Origin: an uncultured Pelagibacteraceae bacterium
Lineage (GTDB): Bacteria; Pseudomonadota; Alphaproteobacteria; Pelagibacterales; Pelagibacteraceae
Assembly: GCA_902616145.1 (NCBI GenBank)
Contig: CACMRM010000002.1
Coordinates: forward strand, 124,001 to 188,000
DNA length: 64,000 nucleotides
Reading direction: 5' to 3'
This document shows positions 8,973 to 19,119 of this stretch, piece by piece; within the stretch, counting starts at the first letter, position 1; each line of letters begins with the position of its first letter. Both the position numbers and the translations under genes were made by a program. The notes beneath the pieces are model-generated. The model saw only the letters and a list, made by a program, of their open reading frames with translations. It was not told the origin of the DNA and searched no databases.

Positions 8973-11525
8973 ATGAAAAAAAAAATTATAATTACTGGTG
9001 GACTTGGATATATAGGCACAGAATTGTGTAAAATTTATTCGGGAGTTAGTTGGCATCATAAAATTATAATAATTGACAAAAGATTTATTTCAGACAGAGT
9101 TAGTCAGTTAAGAAATTGGAATATGGATTTCATCCATGGAGATATTTTAAATAAAGACTTAGTTAAAGAATTATTCAAGGATGTAGATATTGTTCATCAT
9201 TTAGCCGGAGTAACTGATGTGCCTAGAACTGTAAGCGAGTCTACCAAATCAAAAGATGAAAAAATTAAGTTAGTCGCTGAAGAAGGAACACAAAATATAC
9301 TTAATTCAATTAAAGATACATGTAAAATAATTTTTCCTTCTACTCATGTAGTTTATGAGGGGATTGATAAAGTAAAAACTGATATTTCTGAAGACGAAGT
9401 CACAAAACCAGTTTTATCTTATTCTTCATCCAAAGCTAAAAATGAGAAGCAACTAAAAGATTCTGGAAAAAACTATATTATTTTAAGACTTGGTTCAGTT
9501 TATGGTTATTCTTTAGACTCAATGAGAATAGATATTATGCCTAATTTATTTTCTAAAATTTCATCACAAAATGGTACTTTAAAACTTTTTGCAGGAGGAA
9601 GACAAATAAAAAGTCTTGTACCAGTTATCGATGTTGCGAGATGTTTTAAATTTATGGAGGAAAGAAGTGATATTTCCTCTGAAACTTTTAATTTAACAAA
9701 AGATACAATTACAGTGAAAGAAGTTGCTAATATTTGTAAAAAATATAATCCAAAAATAACTTTGAAAGAAACTAATGACGAAGTGCCAAATTTAGGCTTT
9801 TCTCTCTCAAATAAAAAATTATTAAAATTAGGTTTTAAATTTTTGTACGCACTAGATGAAAGTATTAAAGAAATGATTGAAAAATGGGCGAAACAAAATA
9901 TGATTCAAGATTTAGAATACATAAGAGACGGTAAGGATAAATACGTCGATCAGAGAGGAACAATTAGTAATCATGAACTCACTGAGCCAATTAATTTAAT
10001 CGGATTAATTGACTCAAAAAAAGGAACTGTAAGGGCTAACCATTATCATCCGCAGCAAGAGCAAAAATGTTTATTTACTAAAGGACAAATAATTGAGGTA
10101 TTCCAAGATATTATAAATCCAAATTCTCCAAAAGTGACCCAAGTTGTAAATGCAGGTCAGCTATCAATAATAAAACCAAATGTAGCTCACACAATGGTAT
10201 TTAGTAAAGATACTACTTTTTTAAATCTAGTAAGAGGTGAAAGAGACCATGACAATTATGGGATTACACATACAATCAAACACACTATTGTAAATGAGAA
10301 AGAAAAAGAATTACTTTTAAAATATTATAAGTTTGAGTGTAGATCCTGTGGAAACGAAAACTTAAAAAGAGTAGTTTCTCTAGGATATCAACCTTTAGCA
10401 AATAATTTGCTTAAAAAGAAAAACGATGAATGCGAACTATATCCGCTTGAGGTAAATTTCTGTGAAAAATGTTACAATTGTCAATTATCAGTATCAGTAG
10501 ATCCAAAAAAGATGTTTTCCAATTATTTGTATACATCTTCAACTTCAAGAGTATTTAGAAATCATTTCGTTCAAGCAGCAAAAAAATATAAAAATGAGCT
10601 AAAATTAAATAAAAAAAAATCCTACATAATTGACATTGGCAGTAACGATGGAGTAGCTTTAAAACCTTTTTTAGAATTAGGTTTTAAAAAAGTTTTAGGA
10701 ATAGAGCCAGCAAAAAATTTAGCAAAATTAGCTAATATGAATAAGATAAAAACATTTAATGGTTTCCTAGACAAAAAAAACTTGAAAAAAATTAAAAAAG
10801 GAGCGGATTTAATTTTAGCTTCCAATGTTTTTGCTCACTCTGACAAACTTCAGGAAATGGCTGAGTGCATGTTTAAACTTTTAAGCAAAAAAGGAACAAT
10901 TATTATTGAAGTTCAATACCTAATGAATACATTAAAGGACCTAACATTTGATAATATTTATCATGAACACTATAACTATTGGTCACTTACCTCTTTAATT
11001 AATTTTTTCAAAAAATTTGATAGCACAGTATATAAAGCAGAAAAAATTGATACCCACGGAGGCTCAATAAGAGTTTACATAAAGAAAAACAAAAATTCTA
11101 AAATCGAAGCAAGTGTGAAATACTTATTGAAAGAAGAGGAAAAATTTGGAATTAAAAAATTTTCTACATACAAAAAATTCGGAGAAAAAGTTTACAAAAT
11201 AAGAGAAAATGTAAAAAAAAATATTAAAAAACTTAAAAATAAAAATAACAAATTAATTGGATATGGCGCACCTGCAAAAGCAACCACTGCATTAAATTTT
11301 TTTGGTATATCGAAAGAATTAGATTTTATAGTAGAGGATAATAGATTAAAACATAATAAATTTATTCCAGGTGTAAAAATTCCAATAAAAAATAAATCTG
11401 AAATTAAAAATAAAAAAAATACTCTTATAGTTTTAGCCTGGAATTTTTACAAAGATATAAAAAAGAATAATTCTGAACTTTCAGAAAATTTTATAAATAT
11501 TAAAGACTTAGAGATCAATAATTAG
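8973..11525 (+). CDS. Three-domain sugar enzyme: SDR epimerase / cupin / C-methyltransferase fusion
   Basis: An 850-residue fusion. Residues 1-310 are an extended short-chain dehydrogenase (NDP-sugar epimerase/dehydratase type) with TGGLGYIG at 8-15 and catalytic Tyr150-x3-Lys154. Residues 315-440 are a cupin resembling WxcM/FdtA-type or 3,5-epimerase-like sugar isomerases, with HYH at 357-359 and His406. Residues 450-850 resemble NDP-sugar C-methyltransferases of the TylC3/NovU type: zinc-ribbon cysteines 456, 459, 497 and 500, SAM motif IIDIGSNDG at 552-560, an HEHYNYW motif and the C-terminal GYGAPAKATT segment near 763. Together they could make a branched deoxysugar for a surface glycan. 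It overlaps the convergent zinc-ribbon gene by 11 bases. Confidence 0.85.
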   Translation: MKKKIIITGGLGYIGTELCKIYSGVSWHHKIIIIDKRFISDRVSQLRNWNMDFIHGDILNKDLVKELFKDVDIVHHLAGVTDVPRTVSESTKSKDEKIKLVAEEGTQNILNSIKDTCKIIFPSTHVVYEGIDKVKTDISEDEVTKPVLSYSSSKAKNEKQLKDSGKNYIILRLGSVYGYSLDSMRIDIMPNLFSKISSQNGTLKLFAGGRQIKSLVPVIDVARCFKFMEERSDISSETFNLTKDTITVKEVANICKKYNPKITLKETNDEVPNLGFSLSNKKLLKLGFKFLYALDESIKEMIEKWAKQNMIQDLEYIRDGKDKYVDQRGTISNHELTEPINLIGLIDSKKGTVRANHYHPQQEQKCLFTKGQIIEVFQDIINPNSPKVTQVVNAGQLSIIKPNVAHTMVFSKDTTFLNLVRGERDHDNYGITHTIKHTIVNEKEKELLLKYYKFECRSCGNENLKRVVSLGYQPLANNLLKKKNDECELYPLEVNFCEKCYNCQLSVSVDPKKMFSNYLYTSSTSRVFRNHFVQAAKKYKNELKLNKKKSYIIDIGSNDGVALKPFLELGFKKVLGIEPAKNLAKLANMNKIKTFNGFLDKKNLKKIKKGADLILASNVFAHSDKLQEMAECMFKLLSKKGTIIIEVQYLMNTLKDLTFDNIYHEHYNYWSLTSLINFFKKFDSTVYKAEKIDTHGGSIRVYIKKNKNSKIEASVKYLLKEEEKFGIKKFSTYKKFGEKVYKIRENVKKNIKKLKNKNNKLIGYGAPAKATTALNFFGISKELDFIVEDNRLKHNKFIPGVKIPIKNKSEIKNKKNTLIVLAWNFYKDIKKNNSELSENFINIKDLEINN

Positions 11526-12048
11526 TTACTAGATTTTTCCATATTTCAAAAATATTTCTTATACTTTCAAAAAAGTATTCTAAGTAATACTCTGTTCCAG
11601 GAAAATAAGAAATTATAAAACCTTGTGAAAAATATAAGATTCTTGATATAGAAACAGCTAAAAAAATAAATATTATTAATGAGTTATAAAAGCCAAAAGA
11701 TACTTTCTCTTTTCCAATTTTACCAATACTTTTTTTAGTTTGTGTTTCATCTAATTTAATCCCGTGTTTTTTTGCTAAATATTCTGGTGAGTACAAACTG
11801 ATTTCTCTTGTTTTTTTTGGAACAGTCCTTTTTATTTTTTTTGGTTTTTGTATTTTTTGTTGAATAGGCTGAGGTCTTGAAACCGCCTTTTTTGGACGAG
11901 CGATTGATTGTGTTTTTTCCACATCTCCCACAGGGAATTGTTTCCATTTTAATCCACAAAAACCACACTGAACCATTCTTCCAGCTGCAGGTATGGAATT
12001 ATCTGGAAGCGTAAATTTTTTTTCACCACAGTTACAAGTTATAATCAT
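11515..12048 (-). CDS. MJ0042-type zinc-ribbon membrane protein
   Basis: A 177-residue protein with an N-terminal zinc ribbon: Cys5, Cys7, Cys28 and Cys31 in the arrangement ITCNCGEKKFTLPD...VQCGFCG. A basic proline/lysine-rich linker follows, with one probable membrane segment at about 122-145 and a short C-terminal region. Such proteins are common in Alphaproteobacteria and usually annotated as zinc-ribbon domain proteins; their function is not known. The orientation of the terminal domains relative to the membrane is not clear. Its stop overlaps the end of the fusion gene, and it diverges from the tRNA pair. Confidence 0.7.
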   Translation of the reverse strand: MIITCNCGEKKFTLPDNSIPAAGRMVQCGFCGLKWKQFPVGDVEKTQSIARPKKAVSRPQPIQQKIQKPKKIKRTVPKKTREISLYSPEYLAKKHGIKLDETQTKKSIGKIGKEKVSFGFYNSLIIFIFLAVSISRILYFSQGFIISYFPGTEYYLEYFFESIRNIFEIWKNLVTNY

Positions 12049-12102
12049 AGTTTTACAATAATACTGCTATTTATATAAATTACACTAGAAATTAAATACT
12101 TT

Positions 12103-12131
12103 TTTACTTTATAAAGTTTTTATTGTATATC
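12103..12131 (+). promoter_or_regulatory. Putative housekeeping promoter of tRNA-Val/tRNA-Asp
   Basis: TTTACT at 12103-12108 and TATATC at 12126-12131 are separated by exactly 17 bases and lie about 18 bases before the tRNA-Val 5' end. The same -10 hexamer appears in front of the rpsB leader. This is a pattern match in AT-rich DNA. Confidence 0.4.
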
Positions 12132-12148
12132 TCGATTTTATTTAATTG

Positions 12149-12224
12149 GGGCGGTTAGCTCAGTTGGTAGAGCATCTCGTTTACACCGAGAGGGTCATAG
12201 GTTCGAGTCCTTTACCGCCCACCA
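12149..12224 (+). tRNA. tRNA-Val (UAC)
   Basis: The 76-base cloverleaf has acceptor arms GGGCGGT and ACCGCCC, anticodon stem TCTCG/CGAGA around loop TTTACAC (anticodon TAC), a GTTCGAGTC T-arm and an encoded CCA. It lies 8 bases before tRNA-Asp, so both are probably cut from one transcript. Confidence 0.97.
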
Positions 12225-12232
12225 TTAAATAA

Positions 12233-12310
12233 GGGGGTGTAGCTCAGTTTGGTTAGAGCGCCTGCCTGTCACGCAGGAGGTCGCGGGTTCGAGTCCCGTC
12301 ACTCCCGCCA
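12233..12310 (+). tRNA. tRNA-Asp (GUC)
   Basis: The 78-base cloverleaf has acceptor arms GGGGGTG and CACTCCC (one G-U pair), anticodon stem CCTGC/GCAGG around loop CTGTCAC (anticodon GTC), a GTTCGAGTC T-arm and an encoded CCA. Confidence 0.97.
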
Positions 12311-12347
12311 CTAGTTGATAATGATTTTCAGAAAAAAAGCTGTAAAG

Positions 12348-12409
12348 TAACATTTATCAATCAACAAAAATGCTTCCTTCTGTCCTGTACTCTTTAAAAA
12401 TAAATGTTA
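12348..12409 (+). repeat. 10-bp perfect inverted repeat in the nuo leader region
   Basis: TAACATTTAT at 12348-12357 is exactly complementary to ATAAATGTTA at 12400-12409, enclosing a 42-base loop. A second, shorter repeat lies closer to nuoA: CCTTAA at 12436-12441 and TTAAGG at 12451-12456 with a 9-base loop. Both lie in the 149-base spacer between tRNA-Asp and the complex I operon. They may be leader hairpins or operator half-sites, but such repeats arise by chance fairly easily in AT-rich DNA. Confidence 0.4.
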
Positions 12410-12459
12410 TAAAAGGTTATTGTTAATATAAGAATCCTTAAGCTACGGCATTAAGGTAG

Positions 12460-12843
12460 ATGTTAATAAACTATATGATTTACAATTTTTTATCAGATTA
12501 TCTTTCTATAATAATTTTTTTATTAATTTCTTTATTTCTAAGTATTGGGTTTATTTTTGCTAACTTTTTAGCCTCTCCATCAAATCCAGATCCAGAAAAA
12601 TTATCGGCTTACGAATGTGGTTTTGAAGCTTTTGATGATTCAAGAATGGAATTTGACGTACGATTTTATTTGGTAGCAATATTGTTCATTATTTTTGACC
12701 TTGAGATAGCATTTCTTTTCCCTTGGGCTATATCTCTCGGAAGTTTAGGTGCTCTTGGTTTTTGGTCAATGATGATTTTTTTGGGTATCCTTACAATTGG
12801 CTTTATCTATGAATGGAAAAAAGGGGCTTTGGAATGGGAATAA
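12460..12843 (+). CDS. nuoA: NADH-quinone oxidoreductase subunit A
   Basis: A 127-residue membrane subunit of complex I with three hydrophobic helices. The conserved stretch [16 protein letters not shown] lies at about residues 47-62, followed by [25 protein letters not shown], nearly invariant in NuoA. An ATG at 12475 would give a protein five residues shorter; AAGG at 12453-12456 is very close to the first ATG, so the start is uncertain. It begins the nuoA-N operon and overlaps nuoB. Confidence 0.95.
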   Translation: MLINYMIYNFLSDYLSIIIFLLISLFLSIGFIFANFLASPSNPDPEKLSAYECGFEAFDDSRMEFDVRFYLVAILFIIFDLEIAFLFPWAISLGSLGALGFWSMMIFLGILTIGFIYEWKKGALEWE

Positions 12844-13370
12844 AATTTAATCTAAATCCAGATAAACAAAAACAAATTCCAGAAGAATTTAAAGAGCTTG
12901 CGAAAGATTTTGCAGAAAAAGGATTTATTACTACGTCTTCAGAAAATTTAGTGAATTGGGCAAGGACAGGTTCCTTACATTGGATGACTTTCGGCCTAGC
13001 TTGCTGCGCTGTTGAGATGATGCAAACCTCAATGCCTAGGTATGATCTAGAGAGATTTGGGGCAGCTCCACGCGCTTCACCTAGACAATCTGATGTTATG
13101 ATAGTTGCTGGTACGCTAACGAATAAAATGGCTCCAGCTCTTAGAAAAGTTTATGATCAAATGCCTGAGCCAAGATATGTTGTGTCTATGGGAAGCTGTG
13201 CTAATGGAGGTGGTTATTACCACTACTCTTACTCCGTAGTAAGAGGATGTGATAAAATCGTTCCTGTCGATATTTATATTCCAGGTTGCCCACCTTCGGC
13301 TGAAGCACTTCTTTACGGTATTTTGCAATTACAAAAGAAAATTAGAAGAGATGGAACTTTACAAAGGTAA
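12834..13370 (+). CDS. nuoB: NADH-quinone oxidoreductase subunit B
   Basis: A 178-residue peripheral-arm subunit carrying the terminal [4Fe-4S] cluster N2, which passes electrons to quinone. Probable ligands are the adjacent Cys57-Cys58 in [10 protein letters not shown], Cys122 in GSCANGGG and Cys152 in [14 protein letters not shown]. The frame is open to an ATG at 12813, but the ATG at 12834 gives MGIKFNLN, closer to the family N-terminus, and leaves a 10-base overlap with nuoA. Typical length. Confidence 0.96.
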   Translation: MGIKFNLNPDKQKQIPEEFKELAKDFAEKGFITTSSENLVNWARTGSLHWMTFGLACCAVEMMQTSMPRYDLERFGAAPRASPRQSDVMIVAGTLTNKMAPALRKVYDQMPEPRYVVSMGSCANGGGYYHYSYSVVRGCDKIVPVDIYIPGCPPSAEALLYGILQLQKKIRRDGTLQR

Positions 13371-13372
13371 AT

Positions 13373-13987
13373 ATGTTGAACCAAATTACTAAATTAGAAA
13401 AATTAATTAATTCAGAGCTGAGTAGCAAAGTTCTGAAATCATTTATAAAAAATAACGAGCTAATGATTGAGATTGATGATAACGATTTAGTTGAAGTAAT
13501 ACAATTTTTGAAAGCTAATGAACATTGCAAATTTAAACAATTAATAGATATTGCTGGCGTTGACTATCCTGACGAAGAAAAAAGATTCAAACTTATCTAT
13601 TTATTTTTATCTCATGAACACAATCATAGAATAAAACTTTCAATTCAACTAGAAGCTAGACAGGTAATAAATTCTATAACAAAGATTTTTCCATCAGCTA
13701 ATTGGATGGAAAGAGAAGTTTTTGATATGTATGGTATTAAATTCAAAAATCATCCAGATTTAAGAAGAATACTTACAGATTATGGTTTTAAAGGTCATCC
13801 CTTACGAAAGGATTTTCCCTTAACTGGATTTAACGAAGTTAGATACAGTGAAAAAGAAAAAAAAGTAATTTATGAACCTGTAAAACTTGAGCAAAATTAC
13901 AGAAATTTTGATTTTGAGAGTCCCTGGGAGGGAACAAATTATGTTAAAGAAGTAAAAAAACTTAATACTGATGGCAAAAAAAACTAA
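13373..13987 (+). CDS. nuoC: NADH-quinone oxidoreductase subunit C
   Basis: A 204-residue hydrophilic subunit (30-kDa homologue) linking the quinone-reducing module to the rest of complex I. The conserved region [19 protein letters not shown] followed by [23 protein letters not shown] is clearly present in the second half. It is separate from nuoD, unlike the fused nuoCD of E. coli. Two bases separate it from nuoB, and its 3' end overlaps nuoD by 17 bases, suggesting translational coupling. Confidence 0.96.
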   Translation: MLNQITKLEKLINSELSSKVLKSFIKNNELMIEIDDNDLVEVIQFLKANEHCKFKQLIDIAGVDYPDEEKRFKLIYLFLSHEHNHRIKLSIQLEARQVINSITKIFPSANWMEREVFDMYGIKFKNHPDLRRILTDYGFKGHPLRKDFPLTGFNEVRYSEKEKKVIYEPVKLEQNYRNFDFESPWEGTNYVKEVKKLNTDGKKN

Positions 13988-15146
13988 ATCTTTAAATCTA
14001 AATTTTGGTCCCCAACATCCTGCAGCACACGGTGTTCTTAGACTAATATTGGAGCTGGACGGAGAAGTGGTAGAAAAAGCAGATCCACATATTGGACTTC
14101 TTCATAGAGGAACAGAGAAACTTATTGAACAAAAAACTTATACGCAGGCTCTACCATATTTTGATAGACTTGATTACGTAGCACCTATGAATCAAGAACA
14201 TGCTTTTGCTTTAGCAGCAGAAAAACTACTCAAAATTGAGGTCCCAATTAGAGCTAAATACATAAGGGTAATTTTTTGTGAGATAGGAAGAATTTTAAGT
14301 CACATACTTAACGTCACTACCCAGGCTCTTGATGTTGGAGCTTTAACACCTTCCCTTTGGGGGTTTGAAGAAAGAGAGACCTTAATGACATTTTATGAGA
14401 GAGCGTCAGGTTCAAGATTACATGCTAATTATTTTAGAACTGGAGGGGTTCACCAAGATATACCTCTCAAGCTTATAGAGGATATTGAAAAGTTTTGCAG
14501 GTCATTTCCAAATATAATTGATGATTTAGAGGGATTACTCACCGAAAATCGAATTTTTAAGCAACGTAATGTAGAAATTGGTATTGTAACCAAACAAGAA
14601 GCTTTAGATCATAGTTTTTCTGGAGTGATGTTAAGAGGGTCAGGTGTTCCTTGGGATTTAAGAAGATCTCAGCCCTACGAAATATATAAGGACTTAGATT
14701 TTAAAATTCCCGTGGGAAAAAATGGAGATTGTTACGATCGATACTTATGTAGAATCGAGGAAATGAGAGAAAGTGTTAAAATTATTTTGCAATGTATAGA
14801 TAAACTTCCAAAAGGACCGGTTAAATCAATCGATGGAAAAATTTCACCACCTAACAGAGATGATTTGAAAGAGTCGATGGAAGCCTTAATCCATCATTTT
14901 AAATTATTTACTGAAGGCTATAGAGTTCCAAAAGGCGATGTTTATACTGCAGTTGAAGCTCCAAAAGGTGAATTTGGAGTTTATTTAATTTCAGATGGAA
15001 GCAATAAACCATACAGATGCAAGATAAGGGCCCCGGGCTTCTCACACCTTCAAGCTATGGATTATTTAATAAGAGGCCACATGTTAGCAGATGTGCCTGC
15101 AGTTTTAGGATCTCTTGATATTGTTTTTGGTGAGGTAGATCGATGA
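13971..15146 (+). CDS. nuoD: NADH-quinone oxidoreductase subunit D
   Basis: A 391-residue homologue of the 49-kDa subunit, which with NuoB forms the quinone pocket. The N-terminal [16 protein letters not shown] contains the quinone-binding His of the family, followed by [34 protein letters not shown] and the C-terminal [39 protein letters not shown]. Full length. It overlaps nuoC by 17 bases and nuoE by 4. Confidence 0.97.
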   Translation: MAKKTKSLNLNFGPQHPAAHGVLRLILELDGEVVEKADPHIGLLHRGTEKLIEQKTYTQALPYFDRLDYVAPMNQEHAFALAAEKLLKIEVPIRAKYIRVIFCEIGRILSHILNVTTQALDVGALTPSLWGFEERETLMTFYERASGSRLHANYFRTGGVHQDIPLKLIEDIEKFCRSFPNIIDDLEGLLTENRIFKQRNVEIGIVTKQEALDHSFSGVMLRGSGVPWDLRRSQPYEIYKDLDFKIPVGKNGDCYDRYLCRIEEMRESVKIILQCIDKLPKGPVKSIDGKISPPNRDDLKESMEALIHHFKLFTEGYRVPKGDVYTAVEAPKGEFGVYLISDGSNKPYRCKIRAPGFSHLQAMDYLIRGHMLADVPAVLGSLDIVFGEVDR

Positions 15147-15748
15147 GTTTAAAAAAAGTACATGATGTCCAGCCAAAAGAATTTAAATTTTCCAAAGAAA
15201 ATTTAAAAAGGGCTGACGATATACTAAAAAGATATCCTGAAAAAAATAAAAAAAGCGCTGTTATGCCTTTTCTTTATTTAGCTCAAAGACAAAACGATAA
15301 CTGGATACCTTTGGCAGCTATGAAATACATAGCAAATAAATTATCAATGCCTTACATATCTGTTTACGAGGTTGCAACTTTTTATACCATGTATAATTTA
15401 GCACCAGTTGGCAAACATTTTGTTCAAGTATGTACAACAACACCATGCTTAATTCGTGGTGCTGATAAAATAGTTAAAATTTGCAAGGAAAAAATCTCTC
15501 CAAATGAAAATGAAGTGTCTAAATCAGGAAATTGTTCGTGGATGGAGGTAGAGTGTTTAGGAGCCTGTGTAAGCGCACCAATGATGCAAATAAATGATGA
15601 TTACTATGAAGATCTCGACGAAACAAACACGAGGGAGATTTTGGATTCCTTACTTAATGATAAGCCTTTAAATCCAGGCTCATATAGAGGTAGAAAAAAT
15701 ACGTCCCCGGAAAAAAAACAAACTGTTAATGGAGGCGACCTTGCTTAA
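15143..15748 (+). CDS. nuoE: NADH-quinone oxidoreductase subunit E
   Basis: A 201-residue subunit of the NADH-dehydrogenase module carrying the [2Fe-2S] cluster N1a. Ligands are visible as Cys97 and Cys102 (CTTTPC) and Cys138 and Cys142 (CLGAC). The C-terminal tail ([17 protein letters not shown]) is typical of alphaproteobacterial and mitochondrial homologues. It overlaps nuoD by 4 bases (ATGA), and its last codons contain the ribosome-binding site for nuoF. Confidence 0.97.
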   Translation: MSLKKVHDVQPKEFKFSKENLKRADDILKRYPEKNKKSAVMPFLYLAQRQNDNWIPLAAMKYIANKLSMPYISVYEVATFYTMYNLAPVGKHFVQVCTTTPCLIRGADKIVKICKEKISPNENEVSKSGNCSWMEVECLGACVSAPMMQINDDYYEDLDETNTREILDSLLNDKPLNPGSYRGRKNTSPEKKQTVNGGDLA

Positions 15749-17072
15749 AAAAGAGAATAAAATTTTTCAAAATCTCTATAACGAACTTGGCTGGGAAATA
15801 GATAACGCTATTAAAAGAGATGACTGGAAAGATACTAAAAAATTGATCTCAAAGGGAAGAGATTGGATAATCAATGAAGTTAAGACATCTGAGTTAAGGG
15901 GAAGAGGTGGAGCAGGTTTTTCCACTGGTCTTAAATGGTCTTTTGCTCCAAAAGAAGTTGGTTCAAGACCACATTATTTAGTAGTTAATGCTGATGAGTC
16001 GGAACCTGGGACTTGTAAAGATAGAGATATATTAAGATTTGAACCGCAAAAATTAATTGAGGGTTGTCTTCTAGCTGGTTTCGCCGTAAATGCTCATGTT
16101 TGTTATATTTATATAAGGGGTGAATATTTTAACGAGGGTAAAAGGTTACAAAAAGCTATTGATCAGGCATATGATAAAAATTATCTTGGAAAAAATGCCT
16201 GTGGATCAGGCTGGGATTTTGATATCCATATACATTATGGGGCTGGAGCGTACATTTGCGGAGAAGAGACAGCTTTATTAGAAAGCATAGAAGGTAATAA
16301 AGGTCAGCCAAGACTTAAACCGCCTTTCCCTGCTTTAGTAGGTCTTTATGGTTGCCCTACAATAGTTAACAACGTTGAAACTATTGCAGTTGTTCCAACA
16401 ATTTTAAGAAGAGGGGGCAAATGGTTTGCGTCAATTGGAAAACCAAAAAACACTGGAACAAAAATATTCTGTATTTCTGGAAATGTTAATTCACCTTGCA
16501 ATGTTGAGGAAGAAATGGGGATACCTCTTAAAGAGTTAATCGAAAAACATGCCGGAGGCGTAATTGGAGGTTGGGATAATCTTCAAGCAGTGATACCGGG
16601 AGGCTCATCAATGCCATTATTATCAAAAAATATCTGCGATACAATTACTATGGATTTTGACTCTTTAATAGAAAATAAAAGTGGGTTAGGTACTGCTGGG
16701 ATTGTAGTCATAAACAAAGATCAAGATATAGTTTCATGTATGGCTAGAATAGCTAGATTTTATAAACATGAGAGCTGCGGTCAATGTACCCCTTGTCGAG
16801 AAGGAGCGGGTTGGATGTGGAGAATACTTGACAGAGTAGAAAAAAGAAAAGCTACATTTAGTGATATTGAATTACTATCAGATGTAACAAAGCAAATAGA
16901 GGGTCATACTATTTGTGCGTTTGGAGAGGGCTCTGCTTGGCCAGTTCAAGGATTATTAAGACATTTCAGAAAAGAAATTGAAAGTCGATGTAGAGAAGAA
17001 CCTTTAATTAAAAAGAAAACTAATAATCCTTATTTAGTTGACCAACATCTTTTGGAGAATAAAAATGCCTAA
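15741..17072 (+). CDS. nuoF: NADH-quinone oxidoreductase subunit F
   Basis: A 443-residue subunit that binds NADH, FMN and cluster N3. The glycine-rich [13 protein letters not shown] and the FMN-site [12 protein letters not shown] are present; N3 ligands are Cys346, Cys349, Cys352 and Cys392. I place the start at the TTG at 15741 rather than the in-frame ATG at 15729: GGAGG at 15731-15735 then sits 5 bases upstream as a ribosome-binding site, and the protein begins [13 protein letters not shown], like alphaproteobacterial relatives. This leaves an 8-base overlap with nuoE. Confidence 0.95.
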   Translation: MLKKENKIFQNLYNELGWEIDNAIKRDDWKDTKKLISKGRDWIINEVKTSELRGRGGAGFSTGLKWSFAPKEVGSRPHYLVVNADESEPGTCKDRDILRFEPQKLIEGCLLAGFAVNAHVCYIYIRGEYFNEGKRLQKAIDQAYDKNYLGKNACGSGWDFDIHIHYGAGAYICGEETALLESIEGNKGQPRLKPPFPALVGLYGCPTIVNNVETIAVVPTILRRGGKWFASIGKPKNTGTKIFCISGNVNSPCNVEEEMGIPLKELIEKHAGGVIGGWDNLQAVIPGGSSMPLLSKNICDTITMDFDSLIENKSGLGTAGIVVINKDQDIVSCMARIARFYKHESCGQCTPCREGAGWMWRILDRVEKRKATFSDIELLSDVTKQIEGHTICAFGEGSAWPVQGLLRHFRKEIESRCREEPLIKKKTNNPYLVDQHLLENKNA

Positions 17073-19119
17073 GATAACAATCAATGGAAAAGAAATAGAA
17101 TTTGAGAAAGGCATGACAGTTCTTCAAGCTTGTGAACTTGCAGATGTAGAAATCCCTAGATTCTGTTACCACGAAAAATTGTCAATAGCCGGAAATTGCC
17201 GAATGTGTTTGGTTGAACTGGAAAAGTCAGCCAAGCCAATAGCATCATGCGCTATGCCTGCGGCAGAGGGAATGAATATAAAAACTAATACAGCGTTTGT
17301 AGAAAAAGCTAGAAAAGGGGTAATGGAATTTCTACTTGCTAATCATCCTTTGGACTGCCCAGTATGCGACCAAGGAGGTGAATGTGATTTACAAGATCAA
17401 TCTATGTATTATGGAGTAGACAAATCTAGATTTGTTGAAAATAAGAGACAAGTTAAAGAAAAATATATGGGGCCCTTAATAAAAACTCAGATGACTAGAT
17501 GCATACACTGCACTAGGTGCGTTAGGTTCGCAACTGAAGTTGCAGGAGTTCCAGAAATCGGAGCGATAGGCCGAGGGGAGAATATGGAAATTACAACTTA
17601 TTTAGAAAAAGCGATGGAATCTGAACTTTCAGCTAATGTTATAGATTTATGTCCAGTTGGAGCTCTTACATCAAAACCTTATGCATTTGAAGCTCGACCT
17701 TGGGAACTTAAAAAAACTGAAAGTATAGACGTTATGGATGCAGTTGGATCAAATATTAGAGTTGATACTTATAATTGGGAAGTAAAAAGAATATTACCAA
17801 GACTGAATAATGATATTAATGAGGAATGGATTTCCGATAAATCAAGATACTCTTGTGATGGGTTACTCAAACAAAGACTAGATGTACCATATATTAAAAA
17901 AAATAATAAATTACAAAAATCTACCTGGGATGAGGCTATTTCTCTTTTAGTGGAAAAAATTAGATCTACAAATCCTAATGAAATAGGTGGTCATATAGGC
18001 GACATGATAAATTTAGAAAATGCTTTAAGTTTTAAAAAATTTTTTTCAGCTATCAAAAGTGATAATTTAGAATTCAGAGAAAGAAATTTTCACATTAATT
18101 CCTATGAAAAAAGTAATTACATATTTAATTCATCAATAAAAGGCATAGAAGAGTCCGATCTTATTCTTTTAGTTGGAACCAATCCAAGACACGAAGCTAC
18201 AATGTTAAATGCTAGAATAAGAAAAGTTTTTTCTCAAAAAAAAGTTCCAATTTTTTCAATTGGTAATCCAGGAGATCTCACATATGAATATTCTGTAATT
18301 GGAAATAAAACAGACGATATTAAAAAAATATTTGATAATGAATCTGAATTTTCAAAAAAACTGTCCTCATCAAAAAGACCAATAATTATCATAGGTGAGT
18401 CTGCTCTTGAGTTGGAAAGTTCAGAATATATTATTGAGGGCTTTAAAAATCTTTTATTAAAGAATAACTTTATCAATGAAGACTGGAATGCTTTCAATTT
18501 TTTACCCCAAAATGCATCAACTGTTGGTTTAATTGACCTAAATATTTTACCTAATGATAATACAAAAAAAAATTCGTTTTTTGATAAATTAAAAAATAAT
18601 CAATTTAAATTATTATACCTTTTGGGATCAGATAATTTGGAAATTAAAAAAAATAATGAATTTATTATTTATCAAGGTAGCCATGGAGATAGAGGCGCAG
18701 AGATAGCTGATATAATTTTACCAAGTGCTACATTTACTGAACAAAGTGGGCTTTACGAAAACCTAGAGGGGAGAGTTCAAGAATGTAAAAAAGCATCTTA
18801 TCCGATTGGTGAAGCTCTTGTGGATTGGAAAATATTTAATTTAATTTTAAAAAAATTAGAAAATGAAAACTTAACAACTTTCGAAAGCTTAAGATCAGAG
18901 GTATTAAATTTAATTCCGAATTTTACAGAATTAAATGAACTACCAATTCGTAAAAAAATTGAAACAAAGAATACTTCTCCAATTTTTGTGAGTGAAACAG
19001 TTAATATTAAAGAATTAGATTATTTTTATACAAACTCTATTTCAAGAGCGTCTAAAACAATGAGTGAATGCCGACAAATAAAACAAAATTCAAAAAAAAC
19101 GGGCACAGATAATATATGA
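17065..19119 (+). CDS. nuoG: NADH-quinone oxidoreductase subunit G
   Basis: A 684-residue iron-sulfur subunit. The N-terminal ferredoxin-like domain binds a [2Fe-2S] cluster ([15 protein letters not shown]), followed by a His-Cys region ([14 protein letters not shown]) and a [4Fe-4S] site (CIHCTRC with a later CPVGAL). A molybdopterin-oxidoreductase-like domain without cofactor fills the rest. The open frame starts at 17038, but the ATG at 17065 has GGAG 7 bases upstream and gives the family start [13 protein letters not shown]. It overlaps nuoF by 8 bases. The C-terminal third is poorly conserved, as is usual. Confidence 0.96.
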   Translation: MPKITINGKEIEFEKGMTVLQACELADVEIPRFCYHEKLSIAGNCRMCLVELEKSAKPIASCAMPAAEGMNIKTNTAFVEKARKGVMEFLLANHPLDCPVCDQGGECDLQDQSMYYGVDKSRFVENKRQVKEKYMGPLIKTQMTRCIHCTRCVRFATEVAGVPEIGAIGRGENMEITTYLEKAMESELSANVIDLCPVGALTSKPYAFEARPWELKKTESIDVMDAVGSNIRVDTYNWEVKRILPRLNNDINEEWISDKSRYSCDGLLKQRLDVPYIKKNNKLQKSTWDEAISLLVEKIRSTNPNEIGGHIGDMINLENALSFKKFFSAIKSDNLEFRERNFHINSYEKSNYIFNSSIKGIEESDLILLVGTNPRHEATMLNARIRKVFSQKKVPIFSIGNPGDLTYEYSVIGNKTDDIKKIFDNESEFSKKLSSSKRPIIIIGESALELESSEYIIEGFKNLLLKNNFINEDWNAFNFLPQNASTVGLIDLNILPNDNTKKNSFFDKLKNNQFKLLYLLGSDNLEIKKNNEFIIYQGSHGDRGAEIADIILPSATFTEQSGLYENLEGRVQECKKASYPIGEALVDWKIFNLILKKLENENLTTFESLRSEVLNLIPNFTELNELPIRKKIETKNTSPIFVSETVNIKELDYFYTNSISRASKTMSECRQIKQNSKKTGTDNI

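Noticed and set aside
12358-12399. Possible small RNA or riboswitch in the nuo leader
   Set aside because: Apart from the inverted repeats there is no recognisable aptamer or terminator.
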